Made by a program: the position numbers and the translations under genes | In this document: in pieces, positions 1 through 8,092 of the stretch | How the letters are laid out: every line of letters starts with the position of its first letter | Numbering within the stretch: the first letter of the stretch is position 1 | The notes under the pieces: model-generated | Told to the model about the DNA's origin: nothing | The model's database searches: none | The model's input: the letters and a program-made list of their open reading frames with translations, nothing else | Assembly (NCBI GenBank): GCA_937860115.1 | Contig: CALMBI010000004.1 | Location: forward strand, 1 to 30,562 | Direction of reading: 5' to 3' | Source of the DNA: an uncultured Arcobacter sp. | Lineage (GTDB): Bacteria; Campylobacterota; Campylobacteria; Campylobacterales; Arcobacteraceae | DNA: 30,562 bases

Positions 1-514
1 CTTCAAATAATATAGTCTGAAGTTTCACTTTTTGAGTTAGTAGCATATTTATTTTATGATTATTTTCTTTTAACATTTTATCAATTTGTTCTAAAATATT
101 TTTACTAAATACACCTATAAGATTGTGGGTTTTGTTTTCTTCAGCACAAACAGTAACATCAAAATTACCAACAAAAGATTGATTGACAAGGTTTAAAATA
201 GTCTCTTCTGTTACAAAAGGTGCATCAACAGTAATAATAAAAATCTTTTCTTCTTCCAAAGAATCAAAAATTGACTTTAAAGCTACCATTGGGGAATAAA
301 TTTCATTTGAATCATAAATAATGCTACAAATAAAATCAAATTTATCTGTTTTACTTGAGATATAAATATTTTGAAATATTTTAGATAATTTATTATGTTG
401 AAACTCTATTAAAGTGGAAAAATTACCGAATGGAAGAAGTGATTTATCTTCTCCCATTCGACTACTTTTCCCACCACTTAAAATTACACAAGGAATATTT
501 GTTATTTGTTCCAT
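1..514 (-). CDS. mobA: MobA-like molybdenum cofactor guanylyltransferase (3' end outside the window)
   Basis: The frame opens with ATG at 514 on the minus strand and stays open to the left edge, so about 171 N-terminal residues are visible. Residues 10-29 read VILSGGKSSRMGEDKSLLPF, a close match to the nucleotide-binding signature of the MobA family (LAGGxSxRMGxDK), which transfers GMP from GTP to molybdopterin to make the bis-MGD cofactor of periplasmic reductases. Further on, a TVDAPFVTEE segment matches the family's metal-binding D-x-P-F region. MobA is usually about 190-200 residues, so only a short C-terminal part is missing. A TACAAT box at 533-538 (read on the minus strand) could be its -10 element. 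Related nucleotidyltransferases share the fold, but the signature and length favour MobA. Confidence 0.85.
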   Translation of the reverse strand, partial: MEQITNIPCVILSGGKSSRMGEDKSLLPFGNFSTLIEFQHNKLSKIFQNIYISSKTDKFDFICSIIYDSNEIYSPMVALKSIFDSLEEEKIFIITVDAPFVTEETILNLVNQSFVGNFDVTVCAEENKTHNLIGVFSKNILEQIDKMLKENNHKINMLLTQKVKLQTILFE

Positions 515-991
515 TTTCTACTTTGATGTTTTATTGTAAAGATTACTTTTATCATCGCAATCTCCATACCCTAAGATAATTCTATCTATTTCGATCACAA
601 CCGTAAACCAAATTATTGTACGATAGGAATTTAAAAATCAAGGCAGTCAAATAAATTAAATGCCTTAAAAATGATTTTTACATAATAATTTACAATTTCA
701 ACTCTAAAAATAATTTCTCATCGATATATGAAAATTTTTTGAATCAATTTTAAAAATGACCACTGAATATTCAATTTAATCATACCATAGAATTCTTTGC
801 CGCTTACAATTGTTAGCCTTAAAGTTCTATTCTTCCAGAATTCTGTAATGACGCACAATTGTATAAACACAATGAAAAACTCAAAAAATATTGAATCTTT
901 TTGCCCCTTGATAATTGTATGAGTTTTTATAGTAATTTTTGATTAATTTTCATAAAAAATTGAGAGATTAAATTATTTTCATGAAATGAAA
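515..991. other. Gene-poor gap holding one IS inverted repeat
   Basis: This stretch of nearly 480 bases contains no convincing gene. It holds the promoter side of mobA, the left inverted repeat at 599-622, and then AT-rich sequence leading to the 3' end of the histidine kinase fragment. A 70-codon open frame on the minus strand (about 718-927) has no recognisable start or similarity and was not called. The stretch looks like decayed IS or kinase-flanking DNA. Confidence 0.5.
599..622 (+). repeat. Left inverted repeat of an IS-like remnant
   Basis: The repeat starts AACCGTAAAC and ends AAATTATTGTACG. It pairs with the inverted copy at 1710-1734, differing only at the two bases after AACCGTAAAC (C here, GG there in the repeat orientation). 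The sequences just inside the two copies differ, so these look like the two ends of one element and not two copies of the same end. The flanking bases (TCGATCAC before, ATCTACCC after the partner) do not form a target-site duplication. Confidence 0.7.
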
Positions 992-1375
992 TTAATATTT
1001 CACATCACTTATTGGCAACTTAATAGAAAATTTTGCACCTATTTGTGTATTGACAGCACTTAGATCACCATCAAAATGGCTATGAATAATTTGCTTTGAC
1101 ATATACAGACCTATTCCTGTTCCTTGGGATTGATGTTTTGTAGTAAAATATGGATCAAATATTTTATCTTTTACATCTAAAGGAATCCCTCCTCCATTGT
1201 CTTCAATACTAATCTCAACATTATTCTCTACAAGTATAAGTTCTAAAACAACTTTTTTGCAATCCAAATTTTGTCCAATTAAAACATCTTTTGCATTATT
1301 TAAAATATTGATAATCACCTGTGACAATTCGCTTGGATATCCATAAATATAAGTATTGTGGACATAGTTTTTCAT
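992..1375 (-). pseudogene. Histidine kinase C-terminal fragment (HATPase_c domain only)
   Basis: The minus-strand frame encodes the catalytic ATP-binding domain of a sensor histidine kinase. An N box with LSQVIINILNNAKDVL is followed by the G1 box DNGGGIP, the F box IFDPYFTTK and the G2 box GTGIGLYMSK, ending in a natural C-terminus near KLPISDVKY. The input domain, the transmembrane part and the phospho-accepting histidine (HisKA) domain are all missing. Reading backwards, kinase-like sequence stops between 1345 and 1375, where the opposite strand becomes transposase; the formal ATG at 1388-1390 lies in transposase DNA and is not a native start. Kinases with this F/G2 box style are common in Campylobacterota. 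No response regulator adjoins it. I infer a dead gene truncated by an IS event. Confidence 0.8.
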
Positions 1376-1677
1376 CAGTAAAACGACCAAATAAACTTAT
1401 CAAAAAACTTTTTTTAGAATATTTCCAAGGTAAACAAACACTCAAACAACTTTCACACAAATATCACAAAAAAATCCCTTGGATTAAAAAGTATCTTGAT
1501 GAGTATGAGCCAGATGAGATAAAAACTACACCTTCAAAAGTAATCATTGTTGCTGATGCAACTTTTTTTGGAAAGAGAAAAGATAAAATGGGAACTTTAG
1601 TATTCAAAGAGATTACAATTGCCCTACTCTACAATTATATAGAAGCTTTCAGTAAAATATTTGCGCTTCTTCGATGA
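1348..1677 (+). pseudogene. Truncated IS256-like transposase (zinc-binding variant)
   Basis: From about 1348 the frame encodes a zinc-finger-like YCGHSF piece and a basic helix-rich segment (KRPNKLIKK, TLKQLSHKYHK, WIKKYLDEYEP). It continues with IIVADATFFGKRKDKMGTLV, the region that carries the first catalytic aspartate in the zinc-binding IS256-type transposases I recall from Campylobacterota. After FKE the similarity stops, and the frame ends about 20 codons later, just 32 bases before the right inverted repeat. The rest of the DDE core, several hundred bases, is therefore gone. The first Cys pair of the zinc finger is also lost at the junction with the kinase fragment. The in-frame GTG at 1321 lies in kinase sequence and is not a real start. 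The family call rests on remembered motifs. Confidence 0.65.
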
Positions 1678-1709
1678 TATTTTAAGCAAGGTTAAATGAG
1701 TTATCTTGC

Positions 1710-1734
1710 CGTACAATAATTTCCGTTTACGGTT
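1710..1734 (-). repeat. Right inverted repeat of the IS-like remnant
   Basis: On the plus strand it begins CGTACAATAATTT and ends GTTTACGGTT, the near-perfect inverse of 599-622. It lies directly downstream of the transposase remnant, where the right end of such an element is expected. Confidence 0.7.
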
Positions 1735-1834
1735 ATCTACCCTATTCCCCTAACTTAGCCTTTTTATATTTTCTACTTTATACAACCATCAAAGAAACTT
1801 CACTACAATTGCGAAAATTTTTTAAGGAACATTT

Positions 1835-2953
1835 ATGAATAAACGAACACTTAGCCTGTTAGCTTCTTCACTTCTAGCAACATCTGTTTTTGCGATTGAT
1901 AAAGTAGCAATCTATGAAGCAATAACAAATGGAAAAACAACTGGGGAGATCTCAGTTTTTGCCACTCACAGCTCAAATGGTGGAACAACGACTGATAGTG
2001 GATACACTTTAGGATCAGCAACTCTAAACTATGAAACTAAATCGATAGAAGGATTTAAAGCGAACCTTGGATTTATATCAACTCAAGCATGGACAACTTC
2101 TCATAGCAATGACTTTGAAGGTGCACCATCTGCTATTTTAAATAGAGCAAATATTAGCTATGACACAGATGAATACACTATCATAGCTGGACGACAATCA
2201 ATCGATCTAGAATGGGTAGGTGATGCACATGAAGCCGTTGTTGGTATAATCAAAACTATTCCAAACACAGATATCATAGTAGGATATACACATAGACAAG
2301 CTACTGATATAAACGATGGAGCATTAACAGATTTTACTACTATTGGTGATCATGGTGGAGCTCTTATCGATGCTACACACACATATAGTGATGGGACAAA
2401 AATCAACGCATTTATCATCGATGCACCTTCTGTTTTTACAGCTCTTGGAACAAAAGTAGAGACAAAACATATGGACTATAAAATCAAAGGTCAAATCGCT
2501 CTTACAAATGAAGATGCAGTAAATACTGATAATGGATCAGTTGTAGCAATTGATATCAATTATGATCTAAATGGTACAAAAATCAATAGTGGGATCATCA
2601 AAACTGGATCTAAAAATGGAATAGGACACTTAGCAGAACTTGGAGACAATCTCAATCCTCTTGATAGTGGCAATAAAGTGTATGGAGGAGATGGTAAAAC
2701 AACTGATTGCACAACACTCTATGTGGGTGCTCAAACTATGATTGAAGCGTATGAGGTAGCTGGAATGATCGGCACAACAAGCTATAAAGACACAACAAAC
2801 AACAAAACAGCAAGAGAGTCAGAGATCAATCTAAGTGTTTCAAGAGGGATCGATAAAAATATCGCTACAAATCTTTTAGTAGGAAATATTTTTGGTGACA
2901 CATCAAATGAAAATAGCACTTACATAGAAGCTCAAATAGTTTATAGTTTTTAA
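1835..2953 (+). CDS. Outer-membrane porin (Campylobacterota Opr/OprD-like)
   Basis: The 372-residue product starts with a clear Sec signal peptide (MNKRTLSLLASSLLATSVFA, cleavage expected after Ala20). It continues with alternating short hydrophobic and polar stretches typical of transmembrane beta strands, and ends in VYSF with a C-terminal phenylalanine, the usual signal for outer-membrane assembly. Segments such as GSATLNYETKSIEGFKANLGF and ANISYDTDEYTIIAGRQSIDLEW resemble the Opr-type porins of this phylum. An AAGGA ribosome site lies 6 bases before the ATG. The gene stands alone between the IS remnant and a hairpin at 2963-2991. Substrate preference cannot be read from the sequence; a general or anion/small-acid channel is possible. 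Confidence 0.8.
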   Translation: MNKRTLSLLASSLLATSVFAIDKVAIYEAITNGKTTGEISVFATHSSNGGTTTDSGYTLGSATLNYETKSIEGFKANLGFISTQAWTTSHSNDFEGAPSAILNRANISYDTDEYTIIAGRQSIDLEWVGDAHEAVVGIIKTIPNTDIIVGYTHRQATDINDGALTDFTTIGDHGGALIDATHTYSDGTKINAFIIDAPSVFTALGTKVETKHMDYKIKGQIALTNEDAVNTDNGSVVAIDINYDLNGTKINSGIIKTGSKNGIGHLAELGDNLNPLDSGNKVYGGDGKTTDCTTLYVGAQTMIEAYEVAGMIGTTSYKDTTNNKTARESEINLSVSRGIDKNIATNLLVGNIFGDTSNENSTYIEAQIVYSF

Positions 2954-2962
2954 TCTTTCACA

Positions 2963-2991
2963 CATAAGCTGGGTAAAAACTCAAGCTTATG
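2963..2991 (+). terminator. Hairpin downstream of the porin gene
   Basis: CATAAGCT (2963-2970) pairs perfectly with AGCTTATG (2984-2991) 10 bases after the porin stop codon. There is no T run behind it, so it may act as an mRNA 3' stabiliser or a weak terminator. Confidence 0.4.
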
Positions 2992-3052
2992 ACCTTCAAA
3001 CCATACCCACAAAAAATCTACAAAATTTCAATAATCTAATCTTAACAAAACT

Positions 3053-3066
3053 TTAGGCATAATAAC
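3053..3066 (+). promoter_or_regulatory. Probable sigma70 promoter of the aminotransferase-hisZ-purA block
   Basis: TTAGGCATAATAAC carries a CATAAT -10 box (3058-3063) in the same sequence setting as the other promoters in this window (TTTGGATATAATC, TTTGCTATAATC). Transcription would begin near 3070, leaving a leader of about 70 bases that contains the strong hairpin at 3075-3102. Confidence 0.5.
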
Positions 3067-3074
3067 CCCATAAC

Positions 3075-3105
3075 AAAGGTACCTAACTTTTTAGGTGCCT
3101 TTTGT
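3075..3105 (+). terminator. Strong hairpin with T run in the leader of the aminotransferase gene
   Basis: AAAGGTACCTAA (3075-3086) pairs with TTAGGTGCCTTT (3091-3102), giving 12 pairs with one wobble around a CTTT loop, and is followed by TT. It can be the true terminator of the porin transcript. If the promoter at 3053-3066 is used, it is instead a structure at the very 5' end of the next mRNA that could attenuate it. Confidence 0.6.
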
Positions 3106-3141
3106 AATGTTTAGAGAAATTTTATTTTAAAGGCTAAAACA

Positions 3142-4236
3142 ATGTTACTCACTCCAGGACCTACACCAGTACCAGAATTTGTACGAGCTGCGATGGCAAC
3201 TGAAACTCTTCACCACAGAACACCAGAATTTGAAGCGATATTTAAAAATACAAGAGAACTCCTTTTAGAGATCCTAGATATGCCAGAAGCTTTGATGCTA
3301 GCTTCTAGTGGAACAGGAGCTATGGAAGCTTGTATTATCAATCTTGCAAACAAAGCTATCACAGTCAATAGTGGGAAATTTGGGGAAAGATTTGGAAAAA
3401 TCTGCAAAGCGATGAATATTCCAAATATTGAAATCAAAAATCCATGGGATACTCCTGTTTTGGCTGATGCAGTTATTGAACTTGTAAAAAATGATAGCGA
3501 TATCGATGCGATTTGTATTCAGATTTGTGAAAGTGCTGGGGGTCTTAGACACCCTGTTGAAGAGATAGCAAAAAGGGTAAAAGAGATCAATCCAAATGTG
3601 ATGATCATCGCTGATGGTATCACAGCTGTTGGTGTAGAAAAAATCGACACGACAAATATTGATGCACTTATCACAGGGAGTCAAAAAGCATTGATGCTAC
3701 CACCTGGTCTTGCTATGATTGGACTAAGTAACAAAGCGGTTGAGAAAATTGAGGCAAATCCAAAAGGGTACTATTTCAATCTTGCAATTGAACTCAAAAA
3801 TCAAAGAAAAAATACAACAGCTTGGACAGCAGCGACAACTCTTATCATAGGTCTTGGGGCTATTTTAGAAAAGATCAAAGCTGATGGATTTGATACACTG
3901 TATAGCGACACTGCGAAAAGAGCAAATGCTACAAGAGAAGCACTCAAAGCTATTGGTCTTCCAATCTATCCAAAAACTCCAGCTGATGCTATGACTACAA
4001 TCTATAGCGAAAAAGCAAACGAAATCAGAAAAATCTTAAAAAACAAATACGATGTCAATATCGCTGGTGGACAAGATGACTTAAATGGGAAGATTTTTAG
4101 AATCAACCATATGGGTCTAGTTGCACCTTTTGAAGCTGCTTGGGCGGTAAATGCGGTTGAAAAAACTCTTGCAGATTTAGGAATTCGAACATTTGATGGA
4201 ACTGCAAACAAAGTGTTTATGGAGAACTTTTTTTAA
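3142..4236 (+). CDS. PLP-dependent class V aminotransferase (alanine-glyoxylate/phosphoserine type)
   Basis: This is a 364-residue fold-type I PLP enzyme. The N-terminus LLTPGPTPVPEFVR and the SSGTGAMEA cofactor loop are hallmarks of the alanine/serine-glyoxylate aminotransferase subfamily. IIADGITAVG supplies the Asp (about residue 158) that contacts the pyridine nitrogen, and TGSQKALMLPPG supplies the Schiff-base lysine (Lys182). The Campylobacterota member of this group in Helicobacter pylori is annotated as the putative phosphoserine aminotransferase, so a role in serine synthesis is the best guess, but substrate cannot be fixed from sequence. Its stop codon overlaps the hisZ start (TAATG), so the two are probably translationally coupled at the head of the housekeeping run. 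Confidence 0.85.
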   Translation: MLLTPGPTPVPEFVRAAMATETLHHRTPEFEAIFKNTRELLLEILDMPEALMLASSGTGAMEACIINLANKAITVNSGKFGERFGKICKAMNIPNIEIKNPWDTPVLADAVIELVKNDSDIDAICIQICESAGGLRHPVEEIAKRVKEINPNVMIIADGITAVGVEKIDTTNIDALITGSQKALMLPPGLAMIGLSNKAVEKIEANPKGYYFNLAIELKNQRKNTTAWTAATTLIIGLGAILEKIKADGFDTLYSDTAKRANATREALKAIGLPIYPKTPADAMTTIYSEKANEIRKILKNKYDVNIAGGQDDLNGKIFRINHMGLVAPFEAAWAVNAVEKTLADLGIRTFDGTANKVFMENFF

Positions 4237-5081
4237 TGATTTTTGAACATGAAATCCCGCAAGGGTGTCGATTATATTTTGGAAAATCTGCAAAACTCAA
4301 AAGAGTTTTGGAAGCTACTGTAAGTGATTTTTTGATGCAAGAGGGATTTGAAGAGATCGTCACTCCAAATTTTTCTTATACAAGTCACCAAAGTATCGAT
4401 GATGAAACAAAACTAATCAAGATGAGCGATGTGGATAATAATCAACTCACTTTAAGAGCTGATAGTACACTTGATGTAGCAAGAATCATCACAAAAAGAC
4501 TAGGAAGAACAACAGATCATAAAAAATGGTTTTATATCCAACCAATCTTTATCTATCCATCGAGTGAAAACTATCAAATAGGATGCGAGTGGCTTGAACA
4601 TGAAGAGATAAGTGATCTAATCAATCTTGCTAGTAAAATTTTTGAAACATTGAAAATAACACCACTTTTACAAGTAGCAAATATCAATATCCCAAAAATA
4701 ATCGCTAACGAATTAGATATTCCACTAGATTATTTTAAAAATGGAGAGATCAATAAACTCTTTGATTTAAAATTAGAGTGGCTTGATTGTTTGATCTATG
4801 CACAAAATAAAGGTGATTTGGAAAAGCTTTATCATAAATTGCCACAATCACTCAAAAAAGAGGTGATGAAACTGATCAATATCATCAGTAAAATAGAGTA
4901 TAAAAATGCAACTATTTCACCACTGTATTATGATAGTATGAAGTATTATGATGATATCTATTTTAGAGCAATTGAAGGAAATGAAACGATTGCTAAAGGT
5001 GGAAGTTATAAAAGTGAAGGTGTAGAATCTTTGGGATTTGCACTTTGTACAGATAATTTACTAAAAATTTTGGAAGAATAA
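4236..5081 (+). CDS. hisZ: HisZ, regulatory subunit of ATP phosphoribosyltransferase
   Basis: The 281-residue product resembles the class II histidyl-tRNA synthetase catalytic core without the anticodon domain. An N-terminal QEGFEEIVTPNF segment is followed by motif 2-like LTLRADSTLDVARII and WFYIQPIFIY, and the C-terminus GGSYKSEGVESLGFAL matches the motif 3 region. HisZ pairs with short-form HisG to make the first enzyme of histidine synthesis. No hisG lies in the window, so the partner must be elsewhere. The protein is shorter than most HisZ (about 300-400 residues), mainly in the middle. Its ATG overlaps the upstream stop and purA follows after 16 bases. An unassigned HisRS paralogue is the main alternative. 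Confidence 0.75.
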   Translation: MIFEHEIPQGCRLYFGKSAKLKRVLEATVSDFLMQEGFEEIVTPNFSYTSHQSIDDETKLIKMSDVDNNQLTLRADSTLDVARIITKRLGRTTDHKKWFYIQPIFIYPSSENYQIGCEWLEHEEISDLINLASKIFETLKITPLLQVANINIPKIIANELDIPLDYFKNGEINKLFDLKLEWLDCLIYAQNKGDLEKLYHKLPQSLKKEVMKLINIISKIEYKNATISPLYYDSMKYYDDIYFRAIEGNETIAKGGSYKSEGVESLGFALCTDNLLKILEE

Positions 5082-5097
5082 AAGAGAGGATAAGAAT

Positions 5098-6348
5098 ATG
5101 AGTAAAGCAGATATTATAGTAGGGATTCAATGGGGAGATGAAGGAAAAGGAAAGATAGTTGATAAACTAGCTCAAGAGTATGATGTGGTATGTAGAAGCC
5201 AAGGTGGACACAATGCTGGGCATACTATTTGGGTAGATGGAGTACGATATGCACTTCACTTAGTTCCATCTGGTATCTTAAATCCTAAAGCTGTCAATGT
5301 TATCGGAAATGGTGTAGTACTTAATCCACCATCGATCATCAAAGAGATGGAGCAATTTGAAAACTTACAAGGAAGACTATTTATCAGTGAAAAAGCTCAG
5401 TTGAATCTGCCTTATCACTCTTTAATCGATATCGCTAGAGAAAAACTCAAAGGTGATAGTGCGATCGGTACAACAGGAAAAGGGATCGGACCTGCTTATG
5501 CAGATAAAATCAATAGAGTTGGACATAGAGTAGGTGAACTTTTAAACCCTACAAAACTATATGAAAACATCTTAAGTTATTTTGCACAAAATAAGATTAT
5601 CTTTGATGCTTTAGAGATTACACTTCCAAGCAATGAAGAGATGAAAGCACAAATAGATGAGTATTCAGCAAAACTTTCACCTTTTATCATCAATACGACT
5701 AATTTTGTATGGGATGCTTTAGAAGAGAATAAAAGAGTGTTACTTGAAGGAGCTCAAGGAACAATGCTTGATATCGACCATGGGACTTATCCTTATGTAA
5801 CAAGTTCAAACACTGTAAGTGCTGGTGCTTGTACTGGACTTGGTCTGAATCCAAAAGATATCGGAACTATCACAGGGATCACAAAGGCATATTGTACAAG
5901 AGTTGGAAATGGACCTTTCCCTAGTGAAGATTTTGGTGATGATGGTGAAAAAATGGCATCAGTTGGAAAAGAATTTGGAACAACAACAGGGAGAAAAAGA
6001 AGATGTGGTTGGTTTGATGCGGTTGCAGTAAAATATGCAAGCAGACTCAATGGTTGTGATCAATTAGCACTCATGAAACTTGATGTTCTTGATGGATTTG
6101 AAACGATTAAAATTTGTGTCGCTTATGAACTGGGTGGGGAAAGAATCGACTATGTTCCAAATGATCTTGAAAATGTAAAACCTATCTATGAAGAGATCAA
6201 AGGTTGGGAAAGTGTTGTTGGATGTAGAGAATTTGAAAAACTTCCAAACGAAGCAAAAGAATATATCGCAAAAATTGAAGAAGTAACAAAAACAAAAGTA
6301 GGAATCATCTCAACTTCACCTGAGAGAGAAGATACAATTATAAGATAA
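5098..6348 (+). CDS. purA: Adenylosuccinate synthetase
   Basis: PurA joins IMP and aspartate using GTP, the first committed step to AMP. The 416-residue protein has the N-terminal phosphate-binding loop QWGDEGKGK with the catalytic Asp14, GGHNAGHTI with His42, the IMP-binding GTTGKGIGPAY region, LLEGAQGTMLDIDHGTYPYVTSSN, and the C-terminal guanine-binding part with STSPEREDTI. Length and all motifs are intact. A GAGAGGATAAG ribosome site precedes the ATG. It belongs with hisZ upstream and the DUF507-carA pair downstream, which would tie purine, histidine and pyrimidine synthesis to one transcript. Confidence 0.97.
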   Translation: MSKADIIVGIQWGDEGKGKIVDKLAQEYDVVCRSQGGHNAGHTIWVDGVRYALHLVPSGILNPKAVNVIGNGVVLNPPSIIKEMEQFENLQGRLFISEKAQLNLPYHSLIDIAREKLKGDSAIGTTGKGIGPAYADKINRVGHRVGELLNPTKLYENILSYFAQNKIIFDALEITLPSNEEMKAQIDEYSAKLSPFIINTTNFVWDALEENKRVLLEGAQGTMLDIDHGTYPYVTSSNTVSAGACTGLGLNPKDIGTITGITKAYCTRVGNGPFPSEDFGDDGEKMASVGKEFGTTTGRKRRCGWFDAVAVKYASRLNGCDQLALMKLDVLDGFETIKICVAYELGGERIDYVPNDLENVKPIYEEIKGWESVVGCREFEKLPNEAKEYIAKIEEVTKTKVGIISTSPEREDTIIR

Positions 6349-6394
6349 AAAAGAAGTTAGAAAGAAATAGAATATAAATTAAGGGATATATACA

Positions 6395-6946
6395 ATGAAA
6401 CTAAAAAAACAACATGCAAACTTTTTAGCTAGAAAAATAACAAAAGATTTAATCAATAGCGACTTTATAGAGCTAAGAAAAGATAGAATGGCAATTATTG
6501 AAGAATGTGAAAGAATACTTCTTGAAGATATCGAAAAAGAGATCAAACTTGATGAACAAGTGAATATCATCTTAGAAAATATGGAAGAGGATATCCAATT
6601 TTATAATGCCGATTTCAAACAACTTTTTTGGATGACAAAAAAAAGATTAGCAAATGAATTTGATGTTAATCTTAACTTTGAAGATAGATTCTCAAATATT
6701 GCTCATAATATTATGGATTTTTTATACGAAGAAGACTTTATCCACTTTACAGTTTCTGATAACCAAGTGAAAAATCTCATTTCAAATGCCATTAGCGCTT
6801 TTATGAAAGGGTACGATGAAGCTGATAGTTTAGCGTATGAAAAAATTAAAAATTATAAACGAAAACTGATCCCTGGAACTGAGGATTATGATCTAATCTT
6901 CAAACGACTCTACGAGGAAGAATTAATCAAAAAAGGATTGCTATAA
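6395..6946 (+). CDS. DUF507 family protein
   Basis: This is a 183-residue, charged, mostly helical soluble protein beginning MKLKKQHANFLARKI. It fits the DUF507 family found in Campylobacterota, Aquificota and some deltaproteobacteria, often beside carA. The two halves have similar character (KITKDLINSDFIELRK and FLYEEDFIHFTVSDNQVKNLI), which suggests an internal duplication as known for the long form. No catalytic motif is visible. Its stop overlaps the carA start (TAATG), implying coupled translation and possibly a role linked to carbamoyl phosphate synthase, but its function is unknown to me. Confidence 0.75.
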   Translation: MKLKKQHANFLARKITKDLINSDFIELRKDRMAIIEECERILLEDIEKEIKLDEQVNIILENMEEDIQFYNADFKQLFWMTKKRLANEFDVNLNFEDRFSNIAHNIMDFLYEEDFIHFTVSDNQVKNLISNAISAFMKGYDEADSLAYEKIKNYKRKLIPGTEDYDLIFKRLYEEELIKKGLL

Positions 6947-8076
6947 TGGAAAAAGTTTACATATATCTTGAAAATGGTACGTTTTTAGAAGCAAATAGTT
7001 TTGGAGCAAGTGGTACAAGTGTTGGGGAGATCGTATTTAATACTTCTCTAACAGGTTATCAAGAGATCACTACAGATCCTAGTTATGCTGGACAATTTAT
7101 CACTTTTACTATGCCTGAGATCGGTAATGTAGGTGTAAATAGTGCAGATAATGAATCAAAGGTAACTTATTGTAAAGGTGTATTAGTAAGAGCGTACAAT
7201 GAAGCTTACTCAAACTTTAGAGGGGAAAAATCTTTAGCAGCACTTTTAAAAGAACAAAATGTTCTTGGGATTTGCGATATCGATACAAGATTTTTAACTA
7301 AAATGATCAGAGATGAAGGGGCTATGATGATGATTGCATCAACTGAGATCTCTGATATGGAAGAACTCAAAAGAATTTTAAGTGAGAGTCCACGAATTGA
7401 AGATATCAACTATATCGAACAAGTAAGTACAAAAGAAGCATATATTCACAAATATGGCGCTTGGAATCATGATATCTTGGATTATAATAAAGCTGTAATG
7501 AGTGATAAAAAAGTTGTTGTTTTAGACTTTGGAGTAAAAAGAAATATTTTAAATGAACTTGTAGAAGCTGGATTAGAGGTTGAAGTCCAACCAAATACAT
7601 TTCAAGCAGATGATCTGATCGCTCGATTTAAAGCTGGTGAAATTGGTGGGATTTTTTTAAGTAATGGTCCTGGGGATCCTTTGACTTTAACAAATGAAAA
7701 AGCACAAATCCAAAAACTTATAGACAAAAATATTCCTATGTTTGCTATTTGTCTTGGACACCAAATGCTCTCAATTGCTCATGGACACGATACTTATAAA
7801 TTAAAATTTGGTCAACATGGTGGAAACCATCCTGTTGGAAATGAATCAAAAACAGTTGAAATCACAGCGCAAAATCACAACTATAATGTTCCAGATAGTA
7901 TTACAGAGATCGCAGATGTTACTCACATCAATCTTTTTGATAATACTATTGAGGGTGTAAGATACAAAAATAAACCAATATTTTCTGTTCAACATCACCC
8001 AGAAGCGAGCCCAGGGCCACATGAAAGCAAATATATTTTTAAAAAATTTGCTGATATCGTTCAAGTTTCAAAATAG
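6946..8076 (+). CDS. carA: Carbamoyl-phosphate synthase small (glutaminase) subunit
   Basis: CarA hydrolyses glutamine and passes ammonia to CarB for carbamoyl phosphate, the precursor of arginine and pyrimidines. The 376-residue protein has the CPSase small-chain N-terminal domain (LENGTFLEANSFGA, VFNTSLTGYQEI). A class I glutamine amidotransferase domain follows with FLSNGPGDP, nucleophile Cys269 in FAICLGHQML, and the His351/Glu353 pair in QHHPEASPGP. It is full length and intact. carB is not in the window, so the two subunits are encoded separately, as is common in this phylum. Confidence 0.97.
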   Translation: MEKVYIYLENGTFLEANSFGASGTSVGEIVFNTSLTGYQEITTDPSYAGQFITFTMPEIGNVGVNSADNESKVTYCKGVLVRAYNEAYSNFRGEKSLAALLKEQNVLGICDIDTRFLTKMIRDEGAMMMIASTEISDMEELKRILSESPRIEDINYIEQVSTKEAYIHKYGAWNHDILDYNKAVMSDKKVVVLDFGVKRNILNELVEAGLEVEVQPNTFQADDLIARFKAGEIGGIFLSNGPGDPLTLTNEKAQIQKLIDKNIPMFAICLGHQMLSIAHGHDTYKLKFGQHGGNHPVGNESKTVEITAQNHNYNVPDSITEIADVTHINLFDNTIEGVRYKNKPIFSVQHHPEASPGPHESKYIFKKFADIVQVSK

Positions 8077-8092
8077 AAATTAAATAGATTAT

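Noticed and set aside
718..927. Open frame of about 70 codons on the minus strand
   Set aside because: No convincing start codon with ribosome site, no recognisable similarity, very AT-rich and inside decayed DNA.
1321..1347. First nine codons of the transposase frame as a native N-terminus
   Set aside because: These bases encode the conserved N box region of the kinase on the other strand, so the apparent start is an artefact of the junction.
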